Assembly: GCF_002934325.1 (NCBI RefSeq)
Contig: NZ_PTIV01000017.1
Coordinates: 1-64,000, forward strand
DNA: 64,000 nt
Direction: 5' to 3'
Source of the DNA: Marinobacter persicus
GTDB taxonomy: Bacteria > Pseudomonadota > Gammaproteobacteria > Pseudomonadales > Oleiphilaceae
Shown here: one piece after another, positions 26,887 through 37,738 of the stretch
Layout: each line of letters begins with the position of its first letter
How positions within the stretch are numbered: the stretch's first letter is position 1
Position numbers and translations under genes: made by a program
Notes under the pieces: model-generated
Database searches by the model: none
What the model was told of the DNA's origin: nothing
Seen by the model: only the letters and a program-made list of their open reading frames with translations

Positions 26887-28184
26887 GCTTCTGGTTTCTC
26901 CAACACAGCGTAGAAAAAGCCGTCGTGGCTGTTCGGGTCCGGTAACAGCTGTCGGCCGGCGGCCATGTCCCGGCCCCAGTCCGCGTCAATGCCAACCAGC
27001 CGCGCCTGTTCCTGCTGTTTCAGGAATCGCTCAATTATACGGTGATTTTCCTGCACAAACACAGAGCAGGTTGCGTACACCAGCCGGCCGCCGGGGGCCA
27101 GGATGTCCCACATCGCCTTCAACAGGCCAAGCTGGGTATTGGCCAGAGGCACGATGTCGGATTCCCGGCGCAACAGTTTGATGTCCGGGTGTCGGCGAAT
27201 GACACCGGTGGCACTGCAGGGCACGTCCAGCAGAATGCGGTCGAAGTACGCTCCATCCCACCATTGTTCCGTGTTGGCGGCATCCGCCTGTTTCAGGGTG
27301 GCGGTCAGGTCCAGGCGTTCCAGATTTTCGTCAATCCGGGGCAGACGCTCGGCGGATTCATCAATGGCCACGACCTCGGAGAGTGCCGGTTCCGATTCCA
27401 GAATCGCACAGGTTTTACCGCCCGGGGCGGCACAGGCGTCCAGTACCCGCTGCCCGGGTTGCAGATCCAGCAAGGTGGTGCAAAGTTGGGCCGCTTCGTC
27501 CTGGACACTGACGGCGCCATCGGCAAACCAGGGCAGTTGGTCGACCGGTACCGGTTGTTGCAGCTGGATGCCATGCGGGGCGAAACGGGTGGCTTGCGCC
27601 TCGATTCCGGCTTCCTTCAGTAAATTCAGGTACTCATCGCGGCGAAACCGACGGGCGTTGACCCGCAGCGTCATGGGGGCCTGCTGGTTGTTGGCCTCGA
27701 GAATGGCCTGCCAGTCGTCCGGCCAGTTGTGGCGCAACTTTTCCACCATCCAGACCGGATGACTGAAAGCGCTGCTGTCGTTGGCAGGCTCCGGCGCGCC
27801 TTCCCGTTCGGCCCGGCGTAGTACACCGTTCACCAAGCCAGTCAGGTGCGGCTTGTCCAGGGCCTTGCAGGCTTCCACGGTTTCATTCAGGACGGCATAG
27901 GTGGCCTGCTCGCTGAACCGCAGCTGGAACAGCGCCACCAGCATGAGGTGGTGGATGACGCGGTCAGGTTTGCGCAGGGGCTTTTTCAGCCGACTGTTGA
28001 GTTCGCCTTCCAGGCGATGAAACCAGCGGCAGCTGCCGTAGCAAAGGGCCTGAAGTTGGGGGCGTTGCTCTGGGGATAACTGGTTCAGGGCCGATGGCAG
28101 GCATTGGCTCAGGGACTGGCCGTTTTCCACCGCCAGCAGGACCCGGGCAGCCAGTGCGCGCAGGGGCAGGGAGTGTCCGGCCAT
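26883..28184 (-). CDS. rsmB: 16S rRNA (cytosine-967-C5)-methyltransferase RsmB
   Basis: The 433-residue protein has an N-terminal NusB-like RNA-binding domain (~1-140; ARVLLAVENGQSLSQCLP, PDRVIHHLMLVALFQL) and a C-terminal SAM-dependent methyltransferase. SAM loop: VLDACAAPGGKT near residue 247. Two conserved cysteines used by RNA m5C methylases: DVPCSATGVIRRHPD near 320 and VYATCSVFVQEN near 375. It modifies C967 of 16S rRNA. Its start is 2 bp after the fmt stop and its stop overlaps trkA. Confidence 0.96.
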   Translation of the reverse strand: MAGHSLPLRALAARVLLAVENGQSLSQCLPSALNQLSPEQRPQLQALCYGSCRWFHRLEGELNSRLKKPLRKPDRVIHHLMLVALFQLRFSEQATYAVLNETVEACKALDKPHLTGLVNGVLRRAEREGAPEPANDSSAFSHPVWMVEKLRHNWPDDWQAILEANNQQAPMTLRVNARRFRRDEYLNLLKEAGIEAQATRFAPHGIQLQQPVPVDQLPWFADGAVSVQDEAAQLCTTLLDLQPGQRVLDACAAPGGKTCAILESEPALSEVVAIDESAERLPRIDENLERLDLTATLKQADAANTEQWWDGAYFDRILLDVPCSATGVIRRHPDIKLLRRESDIVPLANTQLGLLKAMWDILAPGGRLVYATCSVFVQENHRIIERFLKQQEQARLVGIDADWGRDMAAGRQLLPDPNSHDGFFYAVLEKPEA

Positions 28185-28186
28185 GG

Positions 28187-29122
28187 TCAGTGCAGCTCCT
28201 GGCCGGGCATGAGCACCGGCTTACCGCCGTTGATCAGGTCATTTACGCTCTGGGCCCGGGTGCCGGGCAGTTGTACCCGGGTCACGCGCAGGGTGCCACT
28301 GCCGCAGGCGATATCAATGCCGTCCCGTTCGCGCTTGAGGACGGTGCCTGGCGCCTGGCCGCTGTCCTGATTCAGTGCCTCGGCCAGATGAAATCGAATG
28401 CGCTGGTCGCCCAGGTCGGTAAAGGTGCCGGGCCAGGGATTGAAAGCACGCACCAGTCGGGCCAGCTCATCGGCATTGCGCTGCCAGTCCAGGTGACCTT
28501 CTTCTTTCGACAGTTTATGAGCGTAACAGGCCTCGTCGTTATTTTGCGGCTCGGGGCTCAGTTCGCCTTTTTGCAACTTATCCAGGGCCTCGACAATGGC
28601 TTCGCTACCCAGGTCGGCCAGACGATCGTGCAGGCTGCCGCCGGTGTCATCCGGCTGGATGGGGGTGGTGACCTTCAGCAACATATCGCCGGTGTCCAGA
28701 CCTTCGTCCATTTGCATGATGGTGATGCCGGTTTCGCTGTCACCGGCGGCAATGGCCCGATGAATGGGCGCTGCGCCGCGCCAGCGGGGCAACAGGGAGG
28801 CGTGGATGTTCAGGCAGCCGTGGGTGGGGATATCCAGCACCGCCTTGGGCAGGATCAGGCCGTAGGCCGCGACGATCATTACATCGGGTTTGAGCTGGGC
28901 CAGTTCCTGCTGCGCTTCTTCCGGTTTGAGGCTCAGGGGCTGAAACACGGGAATGTCGGCGTCCAGGGCCACCTGCTTGACCGGGCCCGGCACCAGTTTG
29001 CGCCCTCGCCCGGCAGGGCGGTCCGGCTGACTGTAAACGCCGACAATGTCATGGTCGGCTTGTATCAGGGCTTTCAGGGCAGTGGCGGCAAAATCCGGGG
29101 TTCCGGCAAAAACGATGCGCAC
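28187..29122 (-). CDS. fmt: Methionyl-tRNA formyltransferase
   Basis: The 311-residue enzyme formylates initiator Met-tRNA using 10-formyl-THF. It opens RIVFAGTPDFAATALKALI and carries the active-site stretch NIHASLLPRWRGAAPIHRAI near residue 110, with the expected Asn, His and following Asp (GLDTGDMLL). The C-terminal OB-like domain (~205-311) binds tRNA. Length is normal (E. coli 315). It lies 90 bp downstream of def, with a hairpin-T4 element in between, and is coupled to rsmB. Confidence 0.97.
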   Translation of the reverse strand: MRIVFAGTPDFAATALKALIQADHDIVGVYSQPDRPAGRGRKLVPGPVKQVALDADIPVFQPLSLKPEEAQQELAQLKPDVMIVAAYGLILPKAVLDIPTHGCLNIHASLLPRWRGAAPIHRAIAAGDSETGITIMQMDEGLDTGDMLLKVTTPIQPDDTGGSLHDRLADLGSEAIVEALDKLQKGELSPEPQNNDEACYAHKLSKEEGHLDWQRNADELARLVRAFNPWPGTFTDLGDQRIRFHLAEALNQDSGQAPGTVLKRERDGIDIACGSGTLRVTRVQLPGTRAQSVNDLINGGKPVLMPGQELH

Positions 29123-29158
29123 GGTGCTGGGTCTCTGTTGGTGTGGTCGTTGGAATAC

Positions 29159-29183
29159 GAAAAGACCGGGTCGTAACCCGGTC
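29159..29183 (-). terminator. Rho-independent terminator or attenuator between def and fmt
   Basis: On the minus strand GACCGGGT and ACCCGGTC (29183-29164) form an 8-bp stem with a TACG loop, followed directly by TTTT. It sits after def and before fmt, inside what is normally a def-fmt operon. It may reduce read-through to fmt or mark a separate fmt promoter. Confidence 0.7.
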
Positions 29184-29212
29184 CTGTCATGCTGGCTGAG
29201 TCATTGCGCGGT

Positions 29213-29716
29213 TTACGCGCTCTGTTTGTGCAGTTTTTCCAGCTTCTTGCGAATACGATTTCGCTTGAGCTGGCTCAAGTAATCGACAAACAGTTTGCCA
29301 TTCAGGTGGTCCATCTCATGCTGGATGCACACGGCCAGCAGGCCTTCGGCTTCCAGTTCGAACTCCTCTCCGTTACGGTCTTTGGCCGTAATGCGGCAGT
29401 GTTCGATACGTTTGATGTCCTCGTAAAAGCCGGGGACCGATAGGCAACCTTCCTGCATGGCTTCCAGGTCGCCATCCAGCACTTCCACCTTCGGGTTGAT
29501 GAACACCATCGGCTCGCTCTTGTCTTCCGACAGGTCCATGACGATCACCTGCTTGTGCACGTCAACCTGGGTCGCCGCCAAGCCAATGCCGCGGGCATCG
29601 TACATGGTCTCGAACATGTCGTCGATCAGTGTACGGATGTCGTCTGTTACCTCGTCCACCGGCTTGGCAAGGGTGCGTAGCCTGGGGTCCGGGTATTCAA
29701 GAATTTCTCGTATCAT
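29213..29716 (-). CDS. def: Peptide deformylase
   Basis: The 167-residue Fe2+/Zn2+ hydrolase removes the formyl group from nascent peptides. Motif 1 is [10 protein letters not shown], motif 2 [10 protein letters not shown] (metal Cys), and motif 3 QHEMDHLNG (two metal His and catalytic Glu). I chose the ATG at 29716 because family members begin at [16 protein letters not shown] and an AAGG sits 5 bp upstream. An ATG at 29761 with its own AAGGA would add 15 residues. First gene of def-fmt-rsmB-trkA. Confidence 0.97.
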   Translation of the reverse strand: MIREILEYPDPRLRTLAKPVDEVTDDIRTLIDDMFETMYDARGIGLAATQVDVHKQVIVMDLSEDKSEPMVFINPKVEVLDGDLEAMQEGCLSVPGFYEDIKRIEHCRITAKDRNGEEFELEAEGLLAVCIQHEMDHLNGKLFVDYLSQLKRNRIRKKLEKLHKQSA

Positions 29717-30015
29717 AATGCCCTTTGTCTGGCCTGTGTTCTCAAGGCTGCCCTGATTCATCGATTCCTTAATTGTTAAATCCTTCTCTGAAAATGAGAC
29801 AGGGAACAGCGCAGAATGTTTCGTTAACGCCTATTATCTGACAAATCGTCGATTGAGTACAAACTGATCAGTCGATAGTCAAAAACTTTCAACGCTCAGA
29901 CATAATTCCGGGTGGGACAAAAAGATAACAACACAAAGCATAAGTCTTCTTCTATAGTAACGAAATTGGCAAAGTAATAAGATTCAAATGAAGTTCTCGA
30001 TCAAGGACATGGACA
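29717..30015. other. Divergent promoter region between def and the LysM gene
   Basis: These 299 bp are A+T-rich and hold no other gene that I can support. On the minus strand TTGTCA with a GATAAT-like sequence is present around 29830-29845, and on the plus strand TATAGT near 29953. Neither has a well-spaced partner, so exact promoters are not called. A second SD-like AAGGA lies before the alternative def ATG at 29761. Confidence 0.4.
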
Positions 30016-31032
30016 ATGAGGAAACTGTTGTACGCTCTGGCAGCCTCGATGCTGCTGTTTGCCTCCTGGGCCCAGGCCAATCCGGAACTGCGGTCTGATC
30101 ATCCCGAGCGTTACACCGTGGTCAAGGGAGACACCCTTTGGGACATTTCGGGGCGTTTTCTGGACAATCCGTGGTACTGGCCGGAAATCTGGCATGTTAA
30201 CCCGCAGGTGAACAACCCGCACCTGATTTACCCCGGCGACGTTCTGGCGCTGGTGTACATCGATGGCAAGCCCAGGGTGACCAAGGTCGCCAGCAACGAT
30301 GTGGTGAAGCTGTCGCCGAAAGTTCGCTCCGAACCGATCGAGACACCGATCCCGACCATTCCCCTGGATGCCATTGCCAGTTTCCTGACCGATACCCGCA
30401 TTGTCAGCCCATCGCAGCTGAACGGTGCGCCTTACGTGCTTGAAGGCGAGGATGGCCGCATTATTACCGGTAGCGGTGATCGGCTGTATGCCCGGGGCGA
30501 AATTTCCGCTGATCGGGTGGGCATTTTCCGTCGCTCCAAGGAATTCGTGGATCCGAAGACCGGTGAGTTCCTCGGTCTTGAGGCGCGCAGTATTGCGGGC
30601 GGCAACATTGTGGCGGAGCGGGGCGACATCCTGACCCTGGAATTGACTCGCTCCAATGAAGAGGTTCGGATTGGTGACCGCCTGTTGGTCAGCGAAGATC
30701 GTCGCCTGACCACCAGCTTTGTGCCGAGCGCGCCGGACGCAGACATTGAAGGCCAGATGATTGCCGTGGACGGCGGTGTGACCCAGATCGGCCAGTACGA
30801 TGTGGTTGCCATCAACCGTGGTGAGCGCGAGGGCATGAAGCCGGGCAATGTGCTGGCGGTGCTTAAAAGCGGCAACCTTGTGCGCGATCCGGTCACCGAC
30901 GAGACCATCCAGCTGCCCTCCGAGCGCGCTGGTCTGCTGATGGTTTTCCAGGCCTATGAGAAAATGAGTTACGGTCTGGTGCTCCAGGCCACCCGCCCGT
31001 TGTCTGTGGGTGACAAGGTGGCCAACCCCTGA
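30016..31032 (+). CDS. Secreted LysM-domain protein
   Basis: The 338-residue protein has a Sec signal peptide (MRKLLYALAASMLLFASWAQA, cleavage after residue ~21). One LysM peptidoglycan-binding domain follows at about 33-80: YTVVKGDTLWDISGRFLDN, then NPQVNNPHLIYPGDVLAL. The remaining ~250 residues are beta-rich (RRSKEFVDPKTGEFLGLEA, GDILTLELTRSNEEVRIGDR) without a recognised catalytic site. Genes of this kind usually sit directly upstream of dprA in marine gammaproteobacteria. A cell-wall-associated role is likely. A candidate SD (AAGGA) precedes the ATG, and a terminator hairpin follows the gene. Confidence 0.9.
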   Translation: MRKLLYALAASMLLFASWAQANPELRSDHPERYTVVKGDTLWDISGRFLDNPWYWPEIWHVNPQVNNPHLIYPGDVLALVYIDGKPRVTKVASNDVVKLSPKVRSEPIETPIPTIPLDAIASFLTDTRIVSPSQLNGAPYVLEGEDGRIITGSGDRLYARGEISADRVGIFRRSKEFVDPKTGEFLGLEARSIAGGNIVAERGDILTLELTRSNEEVRIGDRLLVSEDRRLTTSFVPSAPDADIEGQMIAVDGGVTQIGQYDVVAINRGEREGMKPGNVLAVLKSGNLVRDPVTDETIQLPSERAGLLMVFQAYEKMSYGLVLQATRPLSVGDKVANP

Positions 31033-31058
31033 AGCGGTCACCCGTTTGATGATTCCAT

Positions 31059-31085
31059 GACCGGACAATGAGGTCCGGTCGTTTG
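31059..31085 (+). terminator. Hairpin terminator after the LysM gene
   Basis: GACCGGAC (31059-31066) pairs perfectly with GTCCGGTC (31073-31080) over a 6-nt loop and is followed by GTTTGTT. It lies in the 67-bp gap before dprA. Confidence 0.6.
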
Positions 31086-31099
31086 TTCAAGGATGAACC

Positions 31100-32245
31100 A
31101 TGTCGGAATGCCAATGGCAGTCAGCCAGTGAGGCGCCCTGGCTGCTGCTTTCCCTCCTTCCCCGTTTTGGTCTCAAGCTGCGTGAGCGCATCGCCGCTCA
31201 TACCGATGAGCTGACCGATCTGCTGTCCATGAACCCGGCGACCCTGCGCGCCATGGGCCTGGGCGCGGATACCGTCGAGGCGGTGACCGCCTGGCAGATA
31301 GGAGACACCGGGCAACCGGTGCTCGCCAAGGTCGGTCGTATTTATGCCCAGTGCCAACAGCAGGGTATGGAACTGGTTGGCCAGGGGCACGACCATTTCC
31401 CCGACGCACTCAAACAAATCCACGATGCCCCACTGTTGCTGTATGGCTTGGGCGATACCCGCCTGTTGGTCCAAGACCAGATCGGTATCGTCGGCAGTCG
31501 CAATGCCACCCGGGCCGGATTGGATCACGCCCGACACTTTGCCGCCGAACTGGGCCGCCGGGGTTTGCTGGTCTCCAGTGGCCTTGCCCTGGGCATTGAT
31601 GGCGCCGCCCACGCCGGCGCCCTGGATGCCGGCTTTCCGACGCTGGCGGTAATAGGCTGTGGCCTGGACAGGCTCTACCCGGCCCAGCACCGGAAGCTGG
31701 CCCACCGGGTGATCGACAATGGCTTGATTGTCTCTGAATATCCGCCCGGTACCCAGCCCCGGGCGGCCTTCTTCCCCAAAAGAAACCGTATTATCAGTGG
31801 CCTGAGTCGTGGCGTTCTGGTGGTGGAGGCTAGTCTGAAAAGCGGCTCCCTGATCACTGCTCGGTTGGCCCTGGAACAGGGGCGGGAAGTGTTTGCCATT
31901 CCCGGTTCGGTCCACAGTCCCGTCGCCCGGGGGTGTCACCAGCTCATCCGCCAGGGCGCCACTTTGGTGGAGACGGCGGACGATGTACTGGAAGAGCTGG
32001 GTATCTGGTGGCACGAGCCTGGTGTCGGCACTGACGACAGGGTGGTGTCCAAAGGGCCGGATCTGACTGGTCTGGATAAGCGGGAAATCGCGGTATTCGA
32101 GGCTTTGGGGTATGATCCCCAGTCAACCGATGCATTGAGCCAGGCAACCGGCCTGCCCGCGGATCAATTGATGCAGTCCTTGCTGTTACTGGAATTGCAG
32201 GGGCTGGCCAATGCCGCCCCCGGAGGCTACCTGAAAATCGCCTGA
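31100..32245 (+). CDS. dprA: DNA processing protein DprA (Smf)
   Basis: The 381-residue protein protects incoming single-stranded DNA and loads RecA during natural transformation. An N-terminal helical SAM-like domain (~1-80) precedes the extended Rossmann fold with GIVGSRNATRAGLDHARHFA near residue 135, SSGLALGIDGAAHAGAL near 162 and AFFPKRNRIISGLSRGVLVV near 225. The C-terminal winged-helix (KREIAVFEALGYDPQSTDAL) follows. Length matches long DprA proteins. It is followed closely by tsaC and hemF. Confidence 0.96.
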   Translation: MSECQWQSASEAPWLLLSLLPRFGLKLRERIAAHTDELTDLLSMNPATLRAMGLGADTVEAVTAWQIGDTGQPVLAKVGRIYAQCQQQGMELVGQGHDHFPDALKQIHDAPLLLYGLGDTRLLVQDQIGIVGSRNATRAGLDHARHFAAELGRRGLLVSSGLALGIDGAAHAGALDAGFPTLAVIGCGLDRLYPAQHRKLAHRVIDNGLIVSEYPPGTQPRAAFFPKRNRIISGLSRGVLVVEASLKSGSLITARLALEQGREVFAIPGSVHSPVARGCHQLIRQGATLVETADDVLEELGIWWHEPGVGTDDRVVSKGPDLTGLDKREIAVFEALGYDPQSTDALSQATGLPADQLMQSLLLLELQGLANAAPGGYLKIA

Positions 32246-32288
32246 GCCGTGCATGCTGTCCGTAATTTTACGAGCGTTTGGGCGTGTT

Positions 32289-34616
<2,328 letters not shown>

Positions 34617-34649
34617 AGCCGGCTTCCGGCTCTCTGAAAAGGGTTTTGC

Positions 34650-35423
34650 ATGGATATTCTTACGCTCGTTGGTCTGCTGGCCGGGACGCTGATCGTCATA
34701 CTTGCCATGGTGGCGGACGCCAGTATCAACACCTTCGTCAATTTGCCGGGTCTGGCGATTGTGGTTGGTGGTACGTTTGCCGTCACCCTGATCAAGTTCC
34801 GTATGGCCTCGGTCTTCAGTGCCTTCAAGCTGGCCATGAAAGCCACCTTCACGGATCACCTGGCCCGCCCAATCGAGTTAATTCGCGAGACCGCGACCCT
34901 GGGGCGGATTGTTCGCAAGGAAGGGCTACTGGGGCTGGAAAACCACGAAACCGACGATGAATTCCTGAAAAAAGCCATCAATCTGTGCGTGGATGGCCAC
35001 CCGCCAGAGACCGTGGAAGAAGCCCTGTACCAGGAAAGTGACCAGACCGCCGAGCGGTATGAAGTATCGGAGCGGATCTTCAGTGGTATTGGTGAGTCGG
35101 CCCCGGCCATCGGTATGCTCGGGACCCTCGTGGGCCTGGTTCAGATGCTGAAAACCCTGGACGACCCCTCCACCATCGGTCCGGCCATGGCCATTGCCCT
35201 GCTGACGACCCTTTATGGCTCTTTTATCGCCCAGTTGATCGCCCTGCCCCTGGCTGAAAAGCTGAAGCTCAAGGCGGAAGATGAATACCGCAACCAGATG
35301 CTGATCATCACCTCGATCAAGAGCATCATGCGCGGCGAAAACCCCCGGGTCATGACCGAAATCCTCTCCTCTTATGTGACGCCAGAGCATCGTACCAAGC
35401 TGGATGAGCAGCAGGAGGCCTAG
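34650..35423 (+). CDS. pomA: Flagellar motor stator protein PomA (Na+-driven MotA homologue)
   Basis: The 257-residue inner-membrane protein has the four membrane segments of the MotA/TolQ family: residues ~5-25 (LTLVGLLAGTLIVILAMV), ~33-50, ~155-175 (APAIGMLGTLVGLVQMLK) and ~190-210 (AMAIALLTTLYGSFIAQL). A large cytoplasmic loop between TM2 and TM3 contacts FliG. It forms the stator with the next gene. The PomA rather than MotA assignment rests on the partner's PomB-like membrane segment. Confidence 0.94.
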   Translation: MDILTLVGLLAGTLIVILAMVADASINTFVNLPGLAIVVGGTFAVTLIKFRMASVFSAFKLAMKATFTDHLARPIELIRETATLGRIVRKEGLLGLENHETDDEFLKKAINLCVDGHPPETVEEALYQESDQTAERYEVSERIFSGIGESAPAIGMLGTLVGLVQMLKTLDDPSTIGPAMAIALLTTLYGSFIAQLIALPLAEKLKLKAEDEYRNQMLIITSIKSIMRGENPRVMTEILSSYVTPEHRTKLDEQQEA

Positions 35424-35425
35424 GT

Positions 35426-36265
35426 TTGCGAGCGATACGGCCTCCGCGAAAGAAAAGCCAGAAAAAGGGCAACCCGGACTGGATCGTCACCTTTGCCGAT
35501 CTGGCCACCCTGCTGTTGACCTTTTTTATCCTGCTGCTGTCTTTTGCCGAGATGGATATTGAAAAATACCGCGCCATGGCAAACTCCATGTCGGCGGCGC
35601 TGGGCGGCACTGACAACGTTGTCGGCGAAGATATCGGTGGTTCCCCGGTTTCGCAGGTGCAGTCGGATGCGGTTTCATTACCGGAACCCACAGAAACCTT
35701 GCAGCAAGAGCCCGAGTTTATTGATGAACGCTCGGAGGATTCTGCGGAAACCGCCCAGATTCCTGGCGGTGTTCTCGACCTCGCCCAGCGCCTGATTCAG
35801 GAGCTGGAAGCCGAAGTGGCCTCGGACGCGCTGCACATCAACTACGACAAGGACCAGGTGGTCATCCGTTTCTCGGAAGATGCCACCTTCCCTTCCGGCA
35901 GCGCCAACATCAAGCCCGAGATGATCCCGATCATTGAGCGGGTGGTGGAAGTGGTGGGCAACTGCACCGGCGACATCGTGGTGTCCGGCCACACCGACGA
36001 CCGCCCCATTTCCAGCAGTCAGTATCGATCCAACTGGGACCTGTCAGCGGCCCGCGCCGTCTCCGTTGTCCATGAGCTGGTCATGAATCGTGAGATACCG
36101 GCCGACCGGGTGCTGGCCGCCGGCCGTGCCGAAACCCGGCCCCTGGTGCCCAACAACTCCCCGGAAAACCGGGCCCAGAACCGGCGGGTGGAGATTTCCA
36201 TTCGTAACCCGGAATGCGACGAACAGGCTCCCACCCGGGACCTGCCCATCGAAATCCTGCCTTAA
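35426..36265 (+). CDS. pomB: Flagellar motor stator protein PomB (OmpA-like)
   Basis: The 279-residue protein starts at TTG with an ideal AGGAGG 7 bp upstream. A short basic cytoplasmic N-terminus leads into one membrane helix with the ion-carrying Asp in FADLATLLLTFFILLLSF, followed by AEMD, the pattern of sodium-type PomB. The periplasmic OmpA/MotB peptidoglycan-binding domain (~125-260) has FPSGSANIKPEMIPII, VVSGHTDDRPISSSQYRSNW and ENRAQNRRVEISI. It lies 2 bp after pomA and is co-translated with it. Confidence 0.94.
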   Translation: MRAIRPPRKKSQKKGNPDWIVTFADLATLLLTFFILLLSFAEMDIEKYRAMANSMSAALGGTDNVVGEDIGGSPVSQVQSDAVSLPEPTETLQQEPEFIDERSEDSAETAQIPGGVLDLAQRLIQELEAEVASDALHINYDKDQVVIRFSEDATFPSGSANIKPEMIPIIERVVEVVGNCTGDIVVSGHTDDRPISSSQYRSNWDLSAARAVSVVHELVMNREIPADRVLAAGRAETRPLVPNNSPENRAQNRRVEISIRNPECDEQAPTRDLPIEILP

Positions 36266-36281
36266 TCCGGCGGTAAGCCAC

Positions 36282-36316
36282 AAAAAAGGCAGTGCCCGGA
36301 GGTACGGTGCACTGCC
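36282..36316 (-). terminator. Rho-independent terminator of hsp20
   Basis: On the minus strand GGCAGTGC and GCACTGCC form an 8-bp stem (36316-36309 with 36295-36288) with a 13-nt loop, followed by T6 (36287-36282). It lies about 30 bp after the hsp20 stop and faces pomB from the other side. Confidence 0.8.
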
Positions 36317-36345
36317 TCGGAGGTTCGAACGGGTTCGAGGACTGC

Positions 36346-36801
36346 TTACTGCACGTCCACCTCAATGGCCTTTGGCTCTTTCGGTTCGGCTTTCTGGATG
36401 GTCAGCGTCAGCAGACCGTCCTTGAAGTTTGCCTTCACGCTGTTTTCATCGACATTGTCCGGCAGGGTAAACCGGCGCAGGAAGCTGCCGTAGAAGCGCT
36501 CAATTCGGTGATGCTTCTTGTCGTCGGTTTCCTCTTCGCTCTTACGTTCACCCTGGATCGAAAGCACGCCGTCGTGCACGGTGACTTTCACATCATCCTT
36601 GTTCATGCCCGGCAGCTCGGCTTCGATGGTGAAGGCCTTGTCGGTTTCCTTGATGTCCACCGCTGGTGACCAGTCACTGCGGCTGAACAGATCCTTGCCT
36701 TCCCGTTCGCCGGTGGTGCGGGCCAGGCCGAACATCCGGTTGTAGCGGTTCATCAGATCATCGAATTCGTTGATCGGATTCCAGCGGGTCAGATTGCTCA
36801 T
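36346..36801 (-). CDS. Small heat-shock protein, Hsp20/alpha-crystallin family
   Basis: The 151-residue ATP-independent holdase binds unfolding proteins. It begins NLTRWNPINEFDDLMNRYNRMF. The alpha-crystallin domain (~45-140) has WSPAVDIKETDKAFTIEAEL, VKVTVHDGVLSIQGERK, RIERFYGSFLRRFTLP and ANFKDGLLTLTIQKAE. The start follows a very strong SD (AAGGAGGAG). A sigma32-like promoter and a T6 terminator frame it as a single-gene heat-shock transcript. It is the same type as the Hsp20 'IbpA/HspA class A' proteins but is not IbpA itself by sequence, so no symbol is given. Confidence 0.94.
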   Translation of the reverse strand: MSNLTRWNPINEFDDLMNRYNRMFGLARTTGEREGKDLFSRSDWSPAVDIKETDKAFTIEAELPGMNKDDVKVTVHDGVLSIQGERKSEEETDDKKHHRIERFYGSFLRRFTLPDNVDENSVKANFKDGLLTLTIQKAEPKEPKAIEVDVQ

Positions 36802-36918
36802 AGGGAACTCCTCCTTTTGACGATGACGAATCTGAGATGTTCATTCAGCTTCGCTCGCGGAACAGCTCCATGCCGGTGGCGCCAGCCGGATGGGATCCGT
36901 GAACTTGTGCTATTCACG

Positions 36919-36947
36919 AATGTAGGACGCATTGGCGGGTTTTCAAG
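36919..36947 (-). promoter_or_regulatory. Sigma32 (RpoH)-like heat-shock promoter of hsp20
   Basis: On the minus strand CTTGAAA (36947-36941) is a perfect match to the RpoH -35 element. After 14 bp comes CCTACATT (36926-36919), a partial match to the CCCCATNT -10 element. The implied 5' UTR of roughly 110 nt holds several hairpins, including GTGAA/TTCAC near its start. Confidence 0.6.
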
Positions 36948-36954
36948 GCCCCCA

Positions 36955-36979
36955 CTGATCAAAAGTTGACCTTGATCAG
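36955..36979 (-). terminator. Hairpin after the gamma-carbonic anhydrase gene
   Basis: CTGATCAA (36955-36962) and TTGATCAG (36972-36979) form a perfect 8-bp stem with a 9-nt loop, 20 bp beyond the stop codon of the minus-strand gene. It has no U-tract. It directly precedes the hsp20 promoter and may insulate it. Confidence 0.45.
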
Positions 36980-36998
36980 CAGAGGGTCCGGAAAGGTT

Positions 36999-37538
36999 TT
37001 ACTGGTCGCCGTTCAGGTATTCGTCCTTGAGTTTGACGTAGTTGGCGGCGGTGTATTTGAAAAAGGTTTTTTCCTTATCGGTCAGTTCCCGGGCCTGTTT
37101 GCAGGGAGAGCCCACGTACAGATAACCGGATTCCAGTCGCTTGCCCGGGGGCACCAGCGTGCCGGCGGCGATGATCACTTCATCTTCCACCACGGCGCCA
37201 TCCATCACGGTACAGCCCATGCCGACCAGAACGCGGCTGCCAATGGTGCAACCGTGTAACAGGGCCTTGTGGCCGACGGTGACATCATCCCCGATCGTCG
37301 TTGGCCAGCCGCCGGGGTTGTAGTCGCTGGCGTGGGTAATGTGCACCACCGAGCCGTCCTGAATGCTGCAGCGGTTGCCAATGCGGATCTTGTGCATGTC
37401 GCCGCGAATCACCGTCATCGGCCAGACCGAGCAGTCCTCGCCCATCTGCACATCGCCGATCACCACGGCGCTCTCGTCCACCCACGAGCGTTCGCCAAAT
37501 TGTGGTGTGATACCCTTGTGTGTTCGTACATTCGCCAT
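36999..37538 (-). CDS. Gamma-carbonic-anhydrase-family hexapeptide-repeat protein
   Basis: The 179-residue protein is a left-handed beta-helix made of hexapeptide repeats (VIGDVQMGEDCSVWPMTVIR, IRIGNRCSIQDGSVVHI, TIGDDVTVGHKALLHGCTIG). The three zinc-ligand histidines of gamma-class carbonic anhydrases are present (one in VVHITH, two in VGHKALLHG). I chose the ATG at 37538 because GAGG lies 8 bp upstream and homologues start near MANVRTHKG; an upstream start would add 11 residues. Members are often called YrdA/CaiE-like, and many have no proven carbonic anhydrase activity. Confidence 0.92.
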   Translation of the reverse strand: MANVRTHKGITPQFGERSWVDESAVVIGDVQMGEDCSVWPMTVIRGDMHKIRIGNRCSIQDGSVVHITHASDYNPGGWPTTIGDDVTVGHKALLHGCTIGSRVLVGMGCTVMDGAVVEDEVIIAAGTLVPPGKRLESGYLYVGSPCKQARELTDKEKTFFKYTAANYVKLKDEYLNGDQ

Positions 37539-37573
37539 TACATATACCTCAATAGTCAAAATACGGTGCAAGA

Positions 37574-37685
37574 TGCAGGTGGGGGATGGCTTTCAGAAAC
37601 ACGCTCCTTGCGGCACATCCATGTGACGCTTGAGCTCCGCCATCCCTGGCTCCGCACAGTTTCTGAAAGCCATCCCCCACCTGCA
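37574..37685. repeat. Long intergenic inverted repeat (27-bp perfect arms, 58-nt loop)
   Basis: The arms at 37574-37600 and 37659-37685 are exact reverse complements. The left arm is G-rich (TGCAGGTGGGGGATGGC...) and ends in GAAAC facing GTTTC. It lies between the divergent gamma-carbonic anhydrase and prlC genes and has no ORF. It resembles in layout the palindromes at 40145, 40359 and 52002. Confidence 0.9.
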
Positions 37686-37738
37686 CCCCGTACTTAGATG
37701 CAAGCTATCTCATAAACGAACAGCTGAGAAGGGCCTTT

